Source: Russula earlei (lineage: Eukaryota; Basidiomycota; Agaricomycetes; Russulales; Russulaceae). From it: a stretch of 64,000 nucleotides of DNA. Below are positions 42,911 through 53,780 of the stretch, one piece after another. Under the pieces are notes generated by a model, which did no database searches, had not been told where the DNA came from, and worked only from the letters and a program-made list of their open reading frames with translations. A program made the translations under genes and the position numbers. The stretch is taken from the NCBI GenBank assembly GCA_025769875.1, contig JAGFNK010000075.1, positions 1-64,000 of the forward strand, in the 5' to 3' direction. Within the stretch, counting starts at the first letter, position 1; each line of letters begins with the position of its first letter.

Positions 42911-44533
42911 TGTCATGAACCATTCTCCAGAGAGGGCCCTTGAAGGACCCTTCCTTATAGGAGGAAACCCAGCCTCTATGGTGTCACCCTGTTCACTCAA
43001 GCAAAAGGGGTGAGTAGAGGTGTCCACAATATTGCGCGTGCATTGTCGCACGAGCAATTCTCGGCACAATCAACATACAGCAAGCCCCACTTAGGGGCAA
43101 CCCTTTTAGCAATAAAAGACAATACTAGGACCTTCCTAGGGACCCTTTAGGACAACTATAAGTGCTCTACAATAGACACTAACACAGTATCAAAGACCCT
43201 GCAATGCGTTATTAGACTAACTCTAATGACTATAGAACAAACTATAAGGCAATACTAGGGACCTTAATAGAAACATTAGGGTCAACTTTAAGGACCCTAA
43301 TAGAACTATATAAGAGGCCTTATAGAATATCACTATTCCCCTAACCAGACTACAAGTCCTCAAATGACCGGCCCTAAACTAACTAACAGGAAATGAATCA
43401 GGTGTTTGCACATGTTGTGATTTACCCCCTTGTTGGTTCATCCATAATCCCTCTTGTTATTGTTCTCCCTTGTCACCCTTGTCCCTTTGGTTACCATTTC
43501 ATCCCTTGATGGTGATGATCCCTTATCATTTCATCTGTTGTGTTTCACTTATTGTGTTTCACCTATTGTGTTTCACTTATTGTGTTTCACCTATTGTGTT
43601 TCACTTATTGTGTTTCACCTATTGTCGAGTTACTTTTGCTATTGGTCTACCTTTATCTATTGTTCTGCTTATGGTACTGTACAGCCTCGCTACTTACAGT
43701 ATTTAAGTGCTTGTAGAAGCTGGGGAATGCCCCAAGCTTAGCTTGTCCCATTTCCTGTCGCATCCCTTGCCCTGTATCAATCACAACTTGCTTGTGCTGG
43801 CCTACACTTTGCTTGACCTAAGCACACCTCAAGGAACCCTTGTGTTCCTCTTCCTCCTCTGCCTCTCTCTCATCGTCCTCCTCTTCTGTGAAACCAGAAG
43901 ATCGACTCTGTCTGCAGATTGAGTCATTATCTGACTCAGCCTTGAGACACTAAACCTTTGACCTGGTCTCTTTGAGCCGGCCCCACTGAAACCCTTGAAC
44001 CAAGTCACAGGGACTTGGCCCCACTGAACCTTGGGCTAACGCTCTTATGGCCACGACACCATAACAGCACGTGTACTAAAGCAGTGAACATGTGGACAGT
44101 GAAGGCTCTTACTCATCAAGAGGAGCCTTCTTACTCAGCAGCTTACTGAGCATGACTGAGCATGCTCAGTAAGCGTACTCCAACTTCTTACTCATCACTC
44201 TATTGTGCTTGATAACAAGGTTATGACTTGTTCCCTATTTAGCAGTTCTCTTGTAGTATATAAGTGCTCAATAAAGTAGTGGACAGTCCTCAGACTGTCC
44301 ATTTGTTCATGGCACTCTCCACCCCTGGGATACTCCTTTAAGGACCGTCCCCTTGTGACTATCCTGGCCTCCTCTCTGTGTGACTGTTCAACTCTCACAG
44401 TAACAGTGCCTCTCTGGTATTTGTTACTACTCTGGACTCTGCTTCTTGCCCACGCTGTCTTGGATGTCTATCAACTTGTCTTCGAGCTTATCCCTCGCAC
44501 TTGAACTGGATAGTTCAACAGTGAGTCTTGACA
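42911..44533 (+). repeat. Gyp-A 5' LTR, interrupted by LTR-B
   Basis: LTR-A from TGTCATGAACC to GAGTCTTGACA, 964 bp without the LTR-B and one duplication copy. It is more diverged from the solo LTR-As than they are from each other, with many changes at former CG sites, and resembles the 3' LTR. A possible primer site TGGACAGTCTCTCAC starts 2 bp downstream. Confidence 0.9.
43413..44066 (+). mobile_element. Solo LTR-B in the Gyp-A 5' LTR, with expanded internal repeat
   Basis: A 654-bp LTR from TGTTGTGATT to ACCATAACA. The flanks GCACA and GCACG differ at one base. It is longer than the other two LTR-Bs because the word TATTGTGTTTCAC is repeated in tandem (about 43540-43625). Confidence 0.88.
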
Positions 44534-44562
44534 TCTGGACAGTCTCTCACAACCCGCGCTGA

Positions 44563-45426
44563 CCAGTCGATTCATCAAGTGTCCGACAATATCTGACCAC
44601 TGGTTCTCCAGAGCCTCACACTCCCGACATCCAACTACTTTCCCATTCCCAATCTCTCCCACTTGCTCCAACCCTATCTCCACCACCCGGACTCCCCCCC
44701 ATTGCAGTTCATCCCCTTCCAGGGACTTACATAGAGGACAACCCTCACGATAATCAAGAAAACATTCCCCCAGTCCCACAAGGTTTCTTTAATCCTCCGG
44801 ACTGTGTGGAGTACGCCTTCCACCCCCACCAGTTTCAAGTTTATTGTGTCCAACACAACGAAGTAGAACACTGGCGCCCTTTGGAGGAAGCAGGACGACG
44901 CGACGCCCTTTCCACCATCCCTACTATAGGTCACTTGCTCCAGTGACCATCCACCAACATCTTTGTTTCCCCATTCCAGGCCAAAACCACCCACACTTTT
45001 GCGGTACTGCCTACCAACCGCAACCTCATCAAGCAATTTAACTTGGCAAGCTTTAAGGTGTGTAGTTCTGTAGGGATACACCCTCCAGACATAGACTTCC
45101 CCTTTGGTCGCCTCCACTACTTGTTTAACTCATCCATATATTGCCATCTGGAGACACTGCCTCCCATTCATCGATTCGTGTACCAAGGGTCTTTTATCCT
45201 TACTTCCATCCATGACTTCCTTGATGGCAGAGTTTATTATTCATACACTTACCTAAAGATAGCCAAGGGAGGATATATATCATTTGAGAACAGCTTCTCG
45301 AACTCCTTAGACAACCTCTGTGTCTACCCCATCTTGTCTCACTTTTGTTTCCTCCCCCGTCTCCCTCTAAACCCTCTGCTTACTTTGGACCCTCTTCGCC
45401 CAAGTGTTATCAACATCGCTACCTAG
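44563..45426 (+). pseudogene. Gyp-A pre-gag ORF 1, unknown
   Basis: An open frame of 288 codons after the 5' LTR with one internal TGA (44944-44946) and no obvious start ATG. It is Pro-rich at first (LPPIAVHPLPGTY), then looks globular, with FHPHQFQVYCVQHNEVEHWR, IDFPFGRLHYLFNSS, RFVYQGSFILTSIHDFLDG and YISFENSFSNSLDNLC. I do not recognise a family. Because it is within a complete element and ahead of gag, it is more likely an element gene or a captured host piece than chance. The single stop in a long frame argues for past coding. Confidence 0.5.
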
Positions 45427-45485
45427 TGCATAGTTCTTGAAAGTAAGAACTACCCTTGTAACACTAGACTAAAGAAATCAAAGCT

Positions 45486-46280
45486 TTGTCTGCAGTGCCT
45501 CCGAGATTCACAGTTTCCCCCAACCCGAGCACCAACTCTGAGTACGACTCAGAAGATGACGCAATCCTCCATCAGCATGAGCTCATCGCTAACCACCTTC
45601 CCATCCTTCAGGACATTTACTTTCCCCCAATCTCCATCATTAACATCTACGACCGGCAACAAATTGAGATCTGGTCTCACAACGCCTACGTCCTCTGAGA
45701 CTTAGTAGGCCTTCTTCCATTTGGACAAGTCCTCAACCAAGTACAATACGACTTGTTCGTTGACACTCTTAGTCACCTTGTCGAACCTGCTTGCCACCAA
45801 CTCTTGTTTTGGTACCTCTCCAACTCTAGAAACTTTGATGGAGAACCAACTGGTATCCTCACCCTCACAGACAGCAACGAAAAGCTGTGGACTGAAGTTA
45901 TCCTGCCTCAGCATTACACTCTCGTCCAAGAACAATTGGAGGGTCAAGCCTCGTATTATCTATCCCTCTTCACCCTCACGCATGAGCACATCTTGGTGCA
46001 GTATAATTACCTCCGCCTTAACAGATCCACACAAGGAGGACCTGCAACCCTCCAATTGGCTTACGTAGAAGGCAGAAGGTACATTTACAACTGGAGAGAA
46101 GCTACCTGGACCCACAGCATCATCAACGCCCCCCAGAACCTCATGGATCCCGCGGGGCTTTATTCTCTGCCGCCAGCAGTTTACACTGGTCCCCCTGTCC
46201 CCGAAGAACTCTCCACCATCAGCCGACTTCTCACCCCTGTAGTGAGACGAACCCCAACCAGCAGCATCTGCACTCATTGA
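45486..46280 (+). pseudogene. Gyp-A pre-gag ORF 2, unknown
   Basis: Starts at ATG 45486, 60 bp after ORF 1. It has 265 codons with one TGA (45696-45698) that would be Arg if CGA. It contains an acidic start (NSEYDSEDDAILHQHELI), HLPILQDIYFPPISIINIYD, HQLLFWYLSNSRNFDGEPTG, ILPQHYTLVQEQLEGQ and RRYIYNWREATW. No family recognised. A Pro-rich C-terminus ends at 46280. Confidence 0.5.
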
Positions 46281-46496
46281 TCCCCTACACCAACTCGTCC
46301 CAGCACCTGCCTCTGCCTCAGAGAGGTGTGCAACTGCAGCTTCCGACCCAACATGCCCCCCACGCCACCAGGAATAACCCTGTGGACCCTGGGAGATAGA
46401 CACCTCCCACATCAACCACTCTGGTGCCCTCTCACAGACAAAGAGGCCACCGCTCTGCTTCTGCAGTTTCAAGAGTAGAGTGCCCTTTACCATTAC

Positions 46497-47999
46497 TGTC
46501 ATTTTCACATGACCTTGCACTTGCCATTTTTGGATGTCATTTCAAGTGTGAAATCAAAACTGCTATATCTCAACAGTTTCTCAACAGATTGCCTTGAAAC
46601 TTTGACAGTAGAACCTTATATACTGTATCTAGGTGCAGCTAAAATATGGGAGCATAATATTCAGTTCTTGAAATGTCAATTTTCAGGTGCTGACATGGGT
46701 GCAAAACTTTGAACTGCCATATCTCAACTGTTTCTCAATTGATTGACTTGAAACTTCGACAATGGGATCTCATGTACTGTATCTAGGTGCGGCCCAAGAG
46801 TTGGGGTCTAATTCTTAGTTCTTGAAGTTTCGATTTTTGGGTATGATCTGAGTGCAAAATTTTGAACTGCCATATCTGTCATGAACCATTCTCCGGAGAG
46901 GGCCCTTGAAGGACCCTTCCTTATAGGAGGAAACCTGGTCTCTATGGTGTCACCCTGTTCACACAAGCAAAAGGGGTGAGTAGAGGTGTCCACAATATCA
47001 GCGCGTGCATTGTTGCGCGAGCGATTCTCAGCACAATCGACATACAGCAAGCCCCACTTAAAGGCAACCCTTTTAACAACAAAAGACAGTATTAGGGCCT
47101 TCCTAAGGACCCTTTGGAACGACCCTAGAAGTTCTACAATAGGCACTAACCTAGTATCAAAGGCCCTACAACGCGTTATTAGACCAACTCTAATAACTAT
47201 AGAACGGACTATAAGGCAATACTAAGGACCTTAATAGAAGTATTAGGGTCGACTCTAAGGACCCTAATAGAACTATATAAGGGCCTTACAAGATAACACT
47301 ATCCCCTGACCAAACTACAAGTCTTCAAATGACTGGCCCTAAACTAACTAACAGGAAATGAATCAGGTGCTCGCACGTGCACTAAAGCAGTAAACACGTG
47401 GACAATGAAGGCTCTTACTCATCAGGAGAAGCCTTCTTACTCAGCAGCTTACTGAGCATGACTGAGCATGCTCAGTAAGCGTCCTCCGACTTCTTACTCA
47501 TCACTCTATTGTGCTTGATAACAAGGTTATGACTTGTTCCCTATTTAGCAGTTCTCTTGTAGTATATAAGCGCTCAATAAAGTAGCGGACAGTCCTCAGA
47601 CTGTCCATTTGTTTACGGCACTCTCCATCCCTGGGATACTCCTTCAAGGACCGTCCCCTTGTGACCACTCTGGCCTTTTCCCTGCGTGATTGTTCTACTC
47701 TCACAGTAACAATACCTCTCTGGTATTTGTTACTACTCTGGACTCTACTCCTTGCCCACGCCGTCTTGGACGTCTACCGACTCGTCTTCGAGCTTATCCC
47801 TCGCTCTTGAACTGGATAGTTCAACAGTGAGTCTTGACAATATCTCAACCATTTCTCAATAGATTGCCTTGAAACTTGGACAGTAGAACCTTATATACTG
47901 TGTCTAGGTGCAGCTAAAATATGGGAGCCTAGTGTTCAGTTCCTGAAGTTTTGATTTTTGGGTGCCAATCTGCATGCGAAATTTTGAACTGCCATATCT
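46497..47999 (+). repeat. FB2 left inverted repeat made of tandem subunits
   Basis: Inverted partner of about 50626-51161, with a solo LTR-A inside. It is built of units of about 145-165 bp that each contain CATATCTCAAC, TTTCTCAA..GATTG, CTTGAAACT and ACTGTATCTAGGTGCAGC. Three units are within the repeat, and a fourth diverged one continues to about 48120. Confidence 0.85.
46877..47839 (+). mobile_element. Solo LTR-A in the FB2 left arm
   Basis: A 963-bp LTR-A with a perfect duplication ATATC (46872-46876 and 47840-47844). It is very similar to the copy at 2988-3950, suggesting recent activity of the family. Confidence 0.95.
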
Positions 48000-48120
48000 C
48001 AACTATTTCTCAATGGATTGGCTTGAAACTTGGACAGTATCATCTCATGTACTGTATCTAGATACAGCCAAATAATGGGTTTCACTTGTTGAATTTTCAC
48101 ATTTTGGGGTGCTGACCAAC

Positions 48121-50625
48121 CCCAAGCATGATAGGATATCCCTACACATGACTATTTACAGCTGTAGCGCGCAACCACAGCAAGGAAAATACAGCAAGAC
48201 AGACAGAAAACATCACTGGCGGGACAATAGCAGGTCTCCGGACTGTAGCGTGCCAGGTTGGGCACGCGGAGTCTGTGGGGCTTGATCTGAGGGCAGGTAG
48301 GAGTGGAAGGGAGCAGGGGAGAGCAAGGTCGTGCCCTGGAATGCAATGCACGCACACACGAGAGAGAGGGTGTGTGTGTGTTCTCAAGGGAATGGTTCAC
48401 ACAGGCAGATGAGATGTTTTAACGCAGAGGCAAAAGCTCCCTCCTATTCGAGACTGTAGCTACTAGCCTTAAATACTGTAGAAGAAAGGTGGGGTGAGAA
48501 CTAGGTAATCAAAAACATGGATGAGAAGACAATGGCATAAGAATACTACTGCTCCAACTGCGAGTCCGTGAGCATGGGGCGGTGTGATGAGGATGACAGG
48601 GCAAGGTGCTGTGGGCAGCGAGCCCTCAGATCGAGTGGTGATGATGTCTGCGCGTGCGTCATCCGAGTCCGTATGTATGCACGTGGTGGGGGCGAGGATG
48701 ATGCTTGAGAGACAATGACAAAAGGGGCGAGAGTGGGATTGAAAGGGAGTCGACGACGGATGAGAGCGATATGATGAAAGGGTGGGGAGCATGAAGCAGA
48801 CAAAGATACTAGTGGCGCAGGGGATAGATGTAGATGAGGGAGTGCGAGGCGTGGGTGAAGTTGGAGGCGATTCGAGCTGAGGTGTCGTCGCTGTTCCTGG
48901 GCGTAGAGTGTGCGATGCGAGGGAATGACATCAAGAGGAGCACACGAGAGGTAAGTGAAAAGAGGGAAAGGAATGACGATAGTTGGAGGGATGATAGGAG
49001 GGGAAGGGAGACGAGAGACAAAGGGAAAGGAAGATGTGTGGGCGAGGGATGCGAGGGAGGTGGGGGCAAGTGCAAGTCATGTGAGTTTCCCAGTCAGCGG
49101 GCTCAGACACCTTACAGGACTGCTTAGAGGAGGTTTTGCATACTGTCAGGGAATTTGAGGATGCAGGGTGCCATGGCATCTGATGGACTCTTCGTTTTTT
49201 GGATGGTCGATGTCTTGACCTGGGGTCTGGAGAAGGCGACCTCGTGTGACTTTGCAGTTTGCTTGCTTCACCACTCTCCTACAACAGCGGCATAAGAATG
49301 AAATAAGCTGAAAGGGTGTTTGCATTGACTTGCCTTGGCAGCCCGTTGAATGGCGACATCAGCCAACCCATGCAGTACCTCCCAGGGTGCCATGAGGCCG
49401 GAAACTGGGAGCCCACTGCCATCGTTGTCCTTGTCTGATGAGTCTGCGCTCATTGTAGTTGATATTGGGAAGGGCCTCTTTGGAAGGGCACACTTGGGTT
49501 CATGGGGCTGGACAAGGACTGACCTTGCTCGACTCAGCGCAGGTCAATGTGTTGCCCCAGAAGCAAACAGGGTTAAAGGAAAATCTGTCATGGGTGGACA
49601 TCAGGGAGAATGTCACCAGTCCTCCTGCCATTGCAAGGGGCATGAAGGAATCGAGCAGGGGCAAGAGGGAGGGTTCTGTATCCAAGTTATTGGTGGACGC
49701 TTTGCCTCAAGGTTGAGGTTGGGAGGTGGCACGATGACGCGCTCTTGCATCTGGCACCAGGACCACCAGTGGCAACAAGCATGGAGCTGCGGCAACTGCT
49801 TGTGGGATCAACAGGAGAATGATTTATAACTCGAGTCAGCGCAGTTCACGGCTGTCAGGGAGGGACGGTGAGGACGCACGCATATGATTTGGTGTATGTT
49901 TGCCACGTTCCTTGGCTTGACATCTCCACAGAGGCTCAGGCGAGGTGACACGCTCATTTGGGTGCCTATGGGCGATATTGGAAGGCTCCACGACCTTGTG
50001 AGAGTGCGAGCGGAAGATGTGCGAGCAGAAGATGGTGGCGAGGGGGATGATCATAGTATGGAGGAAGGCCCATGACTGGGGATGAACAAGTTACCTGTGA
50101 GATTCATTAACTCAGTAGCTGATTGCTAGTGCATGCTCTGTCAGAGGATCTAGAGTGGAACCTGTCCATGTTGCGAATGATATTGTTACTGCAAGTAACA
50201 CATGGCATCTATTAGACCCTCCACATAGAGGCAAAGACAAGAGATGTAGTTGCCTACTTCAAGACAAACTGACCGACGAAGTTTGCTGGGCTGATCGGCA
50301 ATACTCCCTTCTTTGTTTGGTGATACATTGATTGAGGTAAGATGTGGGTTTCATAATAAAAGACAGAGGAGTATCCTTGGATGGCCTTGAGGGAAAGTAG
50401 CTGCATGGCAATCCGTTGATGCTGTCGCCTGCAGAGGAAACATCATCCACATGGCACTGTTGTTGACCAGCAAGTCAATTTGTGCATTCGAAATCACAAC
50501 AAAGAGCTGGTTACCCATCCAGATAGAGAAGAGTGGCCCATATATCCTTGACCAGGCTTGTAGAGTGTGCTCAGGATAAGAGCGAAGGAAGTAGTAACGA
50601 AGGAGCGGGCCGGGAGGGATCATAT
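48121..50625. other. FB2 interior, possible captured host exons on the minus strand
   Basis: 2.5 kb without a transposase. On the minus strand an exon-like ORF starts at ATG 49453 (GLMAPWEVLHGLADVAIQRA), has a possible donor near 49331 and an acceptor TTGTAG near 49274, and continues GEASKLQSHTRSPSPDPRSR-like with a basic KKRR stretch. This faintly recalls linkers of fungal Zn2Cys6 regulators, but no zinc cluster is seen. The remainder (48121-48950) is Pro/Ser-biased and shows nothing I can name. Confidence 0.3.
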
Positions 50626-51161
50626 GGATATGGCAGGTCCGAAATTTTGCATGCAGATCGGCACCCAAAAATCGAAATTTCAGGAACTGAACATTAGGCT
50701 CCCATATTTTAGCTGCACCTAGACACAGTATATAAGGTTCTACTGTCCAAGTTTCAAGGCAATCTATTGAGAAATGGTTGAGATATGGCAGTTCGAAATT
50801 TTGCACTCAGATCACACCCAAAATCGAAACTTCAAGAACTAAGAATTAGACCCCAACTCTTGGGCTGCACCTAGATAAAGTACATGAGATCCCATTGTTG
50901 AAGTTTCAAGTCAATCGATTGAGAAACAGTTGAGATATGGCAGTTCAAAGTTTTGCACCCATGTCAGCACCCAAAAGTTGACATTTCAAGAACTGAATAT
51001 TATGCTCCCATATTTTAGCTGCACCTAGATACAGTATATAAGGTTCTACTGTCAAAGTTTCAAGGCAATCTGTTGAGAAACTGTTGAGATATAGCAGTTT
51101 TGATTTCACACTTGAAATGACATCCAAAAATGGCAAGTGCAAGGTCACGTGAAAACGACAG
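50626..51161 (-). repeat. FB2 right inverted repeat made of tandem subunits
   Basis: 536 bp with three subunits in inverted orientation relative to the left arm, ending GTGAAAACGACAG before TA. Confidence 0.87.
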
Positions 51162-51605
51162 TAACTCCCCCAGTTATCCCAATCCCACTCCCGTATACTG
51201 ATTGACAATTAACCCCCTTCGCTACTCCCCTAGTAGAGCATTCAAGTAGTAGCCAATCGTCCCCAGGTTCTATAGTTGGCTTACAGTGCTACTTCCCCAA
51301 GTTAGCATACTTAGGATCAGTACTACCTCATAGAACTCGTAGGGAATTATTAGATTTCAAGAATCATTGCAAGGAACTGTGGCATGCGAGGACACAAGCC
51401 TTTGTGCACATAGACTATCCCATAGAAGAAATCAGTCAATTCGCCCCACATCCCTTAGATTTCGAAGGCTTCCTCTGGAAAGGTCGAGTAGCGATAACAT
51501 ACTCTGGCATCATGGAAGAATACTTCCGCATCACCCAAAACCTCCAAACCCAATGAAGGGGCATCCCCGTATTACTACCAGCCTACACCGTCACCTATCC
51601 ATGGG

Positions 51606-51833
51606 ATGCAACTCATTGGACCACCGTTCTCCTTTAGGGTCCCAATAGCCACTTACGCAGAAGTGGTAAAAGGCGAAGGCCTTTACAAACCACATGACCA
51701 CAGAAGACGCATCTTTCACCTCACAAAACAAGATCAACATCTCTTTGAACTATCGTTCTATTGCAAGGATCCCTATTGCTACTGGCACAAGGATTGGCAT
51801 TACACTCGCATCTGGCATAAGTCTTGGAGCTAG
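51606..51833 (+). CDS. Gyp-A micro-ORF 1 with Cys/His motif
   Basis: 75 residues from ATG 51606. Core: TYAEVVKGEGLYKP, then RRIFHL and a Cys/His cluster CKDPYCYWHKDWH (C-x4-C-x2-H-x3-H spacing), ending in TAG at 51831-51833. It resembles micro-ORF 2 directly downstream in the same frame. The cluster could bind a metal. No family recognised. Being open proves little at this length; the duplication is the stronger evidence. Confidence 0.45.
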   Translation: MQLIGPPFSFRVPIATYAEVVKGEGLYKPHDHRRRIFHLTKQDQHLFELSFYCKDPYCYWHKDWHYTRIWHKSWS

Positions 51834-51836
51834 TAG

Positions 51837-52013
51837 CCCACCATTCGACCAGCCACGTACACAGAGGTTGTAAAGGGGGAGAACCTTTACAAACCTATAT
51901 GCTTCATCGGGCGTATCTATTATCGTACACCAGAAGAACACCGACATTCTTTAGAACACCCCTACTTCTGTAAGGACCCATATTGCCCATGGCACCAAAA
52001 CTGGCATCGTTAG
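51837..52013 (+). CDS. Gyp-A micro-ORF 2, tandem copy of micro-ORF 1
   Basis: 58 sense codons between TAG 51834-51836 and TAG 52011-52013. It has no ATG, so it would need readthrough or restart. Core: TYTEVVKGENLYKP, then GRIYYR and CKDPYCPWHQNWH. The same frame leads, after TAG and TGA, into the gag ATG at 52017. It is either a duplicated domain of one former protein split by stops, or a separate peptide. Confidence 0.42.
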   Translation, partial: PTIRPATYTEVVKGENLYKPICFIGRIYYRTPEEHRHSLEHPYFCKDPYCPWHQNWHR

Positions 52014-52016
52014 TGA

Positions 52017-53780
52017 ATGAGCCAAAGTCCAGAAGAAGAGACATCTCAAAGACCCCTTACAGAAAGTGAACAACTACAGATCCCTGTCCTCTTCCGCAAC
52101 ATTGACTACAACATCACTGGAGAATACTACAGCGGCTTCTGTAGGAACCGATCTGTCACCCAATACAATACCCTCTATGACCCTTGGACACTAGACGCGA
52201 GGAAGGACTGGGATGAAGAAGACATCAAACTCACTCAGGAAACTCTTCAAACCCTCATCCCAGAAGTCGCCCTTCTTCACAACTTCAACCTCCTCACAGG
52301 AACTGCAACATTTCAAGGTCAAACAGTTCACTGGAGTAGGAATCTCAAACTATTCACATACCGGAACCACAAGCCAGTTGATTTCTCAACCGCTCAAGAA
52401 GAAGCAGAACAAGTGGAAGTCACCTGCACCCTTGAAGCTACCATAGAAACTGCATCAAGAGTTCTATCTCAGGTTACCAGAGCCCTCACCCCAGCGCAAG
52501 GAAATACTCCAACACCAGGCCCATCTAGAGTACCAGGAGGATTTGACTCCCCAGAACCAAGTCACCTTCCCACTCCTGTACCAGTAGGACAACACACAGT
52601 AGCGGCACCCCCGCCACCACCTCCATCCCCTACATGAACAACACGAACCCCTGCTCTTTCAGTCAGAGTTCGAACACCACCAGCACCACCCGCACCACCA
52701 GCACCACCACCGGTAGCACCTGCACAGGCAGCACCACCGGTACGCCTCACACCACCAGCTCCAGTGCCACCACCACCTCCCATACAACCCGTTCCAATGG
52801 CAGCACCAGCTCCTGCCCAGATACAACAGAATCGAATCATTGGGACTGCCCCAGAAGCCTTTGATGGCAAAGCGGAGAATGCAGAAACCTTCTGGGCCGC
52901 CTTAGACAACTACTACTACATCAACCTGGACTCATTCCCAGATGAAGGGAAGAGGGTTGCGGCAGCCCTTACACACTTCAAAATTGGTACCCCAGCAGGG
53001 ACATGGGCCCGAGAACTAACAACAAAGGCTCAGGCTTTACAACCAATCAACTATGGTTCCTGGCAAGACTTTAAAACAGCATTTGCCGATCACTTCATTC
53101 CAGCAGATGCGCAACTGGAATCAAATGCTTTGATGCACTCCCTCCAACAAGGCAACACCCCGTTCAATGAATGGTACCAAAAATGGTCCCATCATGTGAC
53201 ACGTTCACAAGCAGATGAAAACACTAAAATGTTTGCTTTCCACCATAACCTAAATCAAGGAATCCACACCAAGATATTAGGCATAACGCCTGCACCTACC
53301 ACCTTAACAGCACTAGTCAAGAAGGCACACAAATTCGATCAAGTATATCACATGTGGATGTCACCATCATTCTGTACCAGAAAACCACCTCTACGGCCAA
53401 GGGGTCTAGGTACTAACGACCCAGATACTCCAGTGGAAATCAACCTCTACCAGGGGGAACCAGGTGAACAACGCTGGAACAACAATGCCCCACGCAACAC
53501 TCTCACAAAAGCTGAGAAACAACGACACACAGAGTTGAAACTGTGCTACTATTGCGGCAAACCCAACCATATGGCCAAAGACTGCAGGTCTAAGAAGGCC
53601 GCCGCCCGTGCTCGTCGCCCTGGACAACCCTCGCAGACTGCAGTCCGTTCAGCTACCATTCAGGAAGAACAACCTGAACAGAAGGACACTGACCCAGTCC
53701 CTATGGCTTCTCTTGTAACTTGGCAAGAAAGTCTCACCACTAACATTCCATGTCCCCATTCTGCCCCTATGGATTTTTGA
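52017..53780 (+). pseudogene. Gyp-A gag with zinc knuckle
   Basis: Starts at ATG 52017. One TGA (52635-52637) splits a frame of 588 codons. The N-terminal domain shows IPVLFRNIDYNITGEYYSG and LLHNFNLLTGTATF. A long Pro/Ala linker is followed by the capsid-like core (IGTAPEAFDGKAENAETFW, DEGKRVAAALTHFKIG, WYQKWSHHV) and the knuckle CYYCGKPNHMAKDC. It ends at 53780, overlapping the protease frame by 31 bases, so pol is probably expressed by frameshifting. Confidence 0.85.

Larger units (their letters stand above)
46497..51161. mobile_element. FB2, non-autonomous long-TIR element in the Gyp-A leader
   Basis: 4665 bp (3697 without its solo LTR-A and one duplication copy), with about 535-bp terminal inverted repeats starting CTGTCRTTTTCACRTGACC and TA on both sides (46495-46496 and 51162-51163). 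No transposase is visible. The TA flanks fit Tc1/mariner-like mobilisation, but the termini do not resemble those of Tc1-1. Confidence 0.85.
46353..51556 (+). pseudogene. Gyp-A pre-gag ORF 3, split by FB2
   Basis: ATG at 46353. The frame runs to 46496, and after removal of FB2 with one TA copy it continues exactly in frame from 51164 to a stop at 51554-51556 (179 codons), with one TGA at 51203-51205. Segments: MPPTPPGITLWTLGDRH, GLQCYFPKLAYLGSVLPHR, HCKELWHARTQAFVHIDYP, FEGFLWKGRVAITYSG. Unknown function. The precise in-frame join across a 4.7-kb insertion supports it as a former gene. Confidence 0.5.

Noticed and set aside
43454..43741. A Cys/Phe-rich repeated peptide (CVSPIVFHLLCF type)
   Set aside because: It is the translation of the TATTGTGTTTCAC tandem repeat in LTR-B and is not a gene.
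16142..52637. Programmed TGA recoding (selenocysteine or readthrough)
   Set aside because: The stops are scattered over unrelated proteins, fall at CG-derived Arg codons and lack a common context. Mutation explains them more simply.
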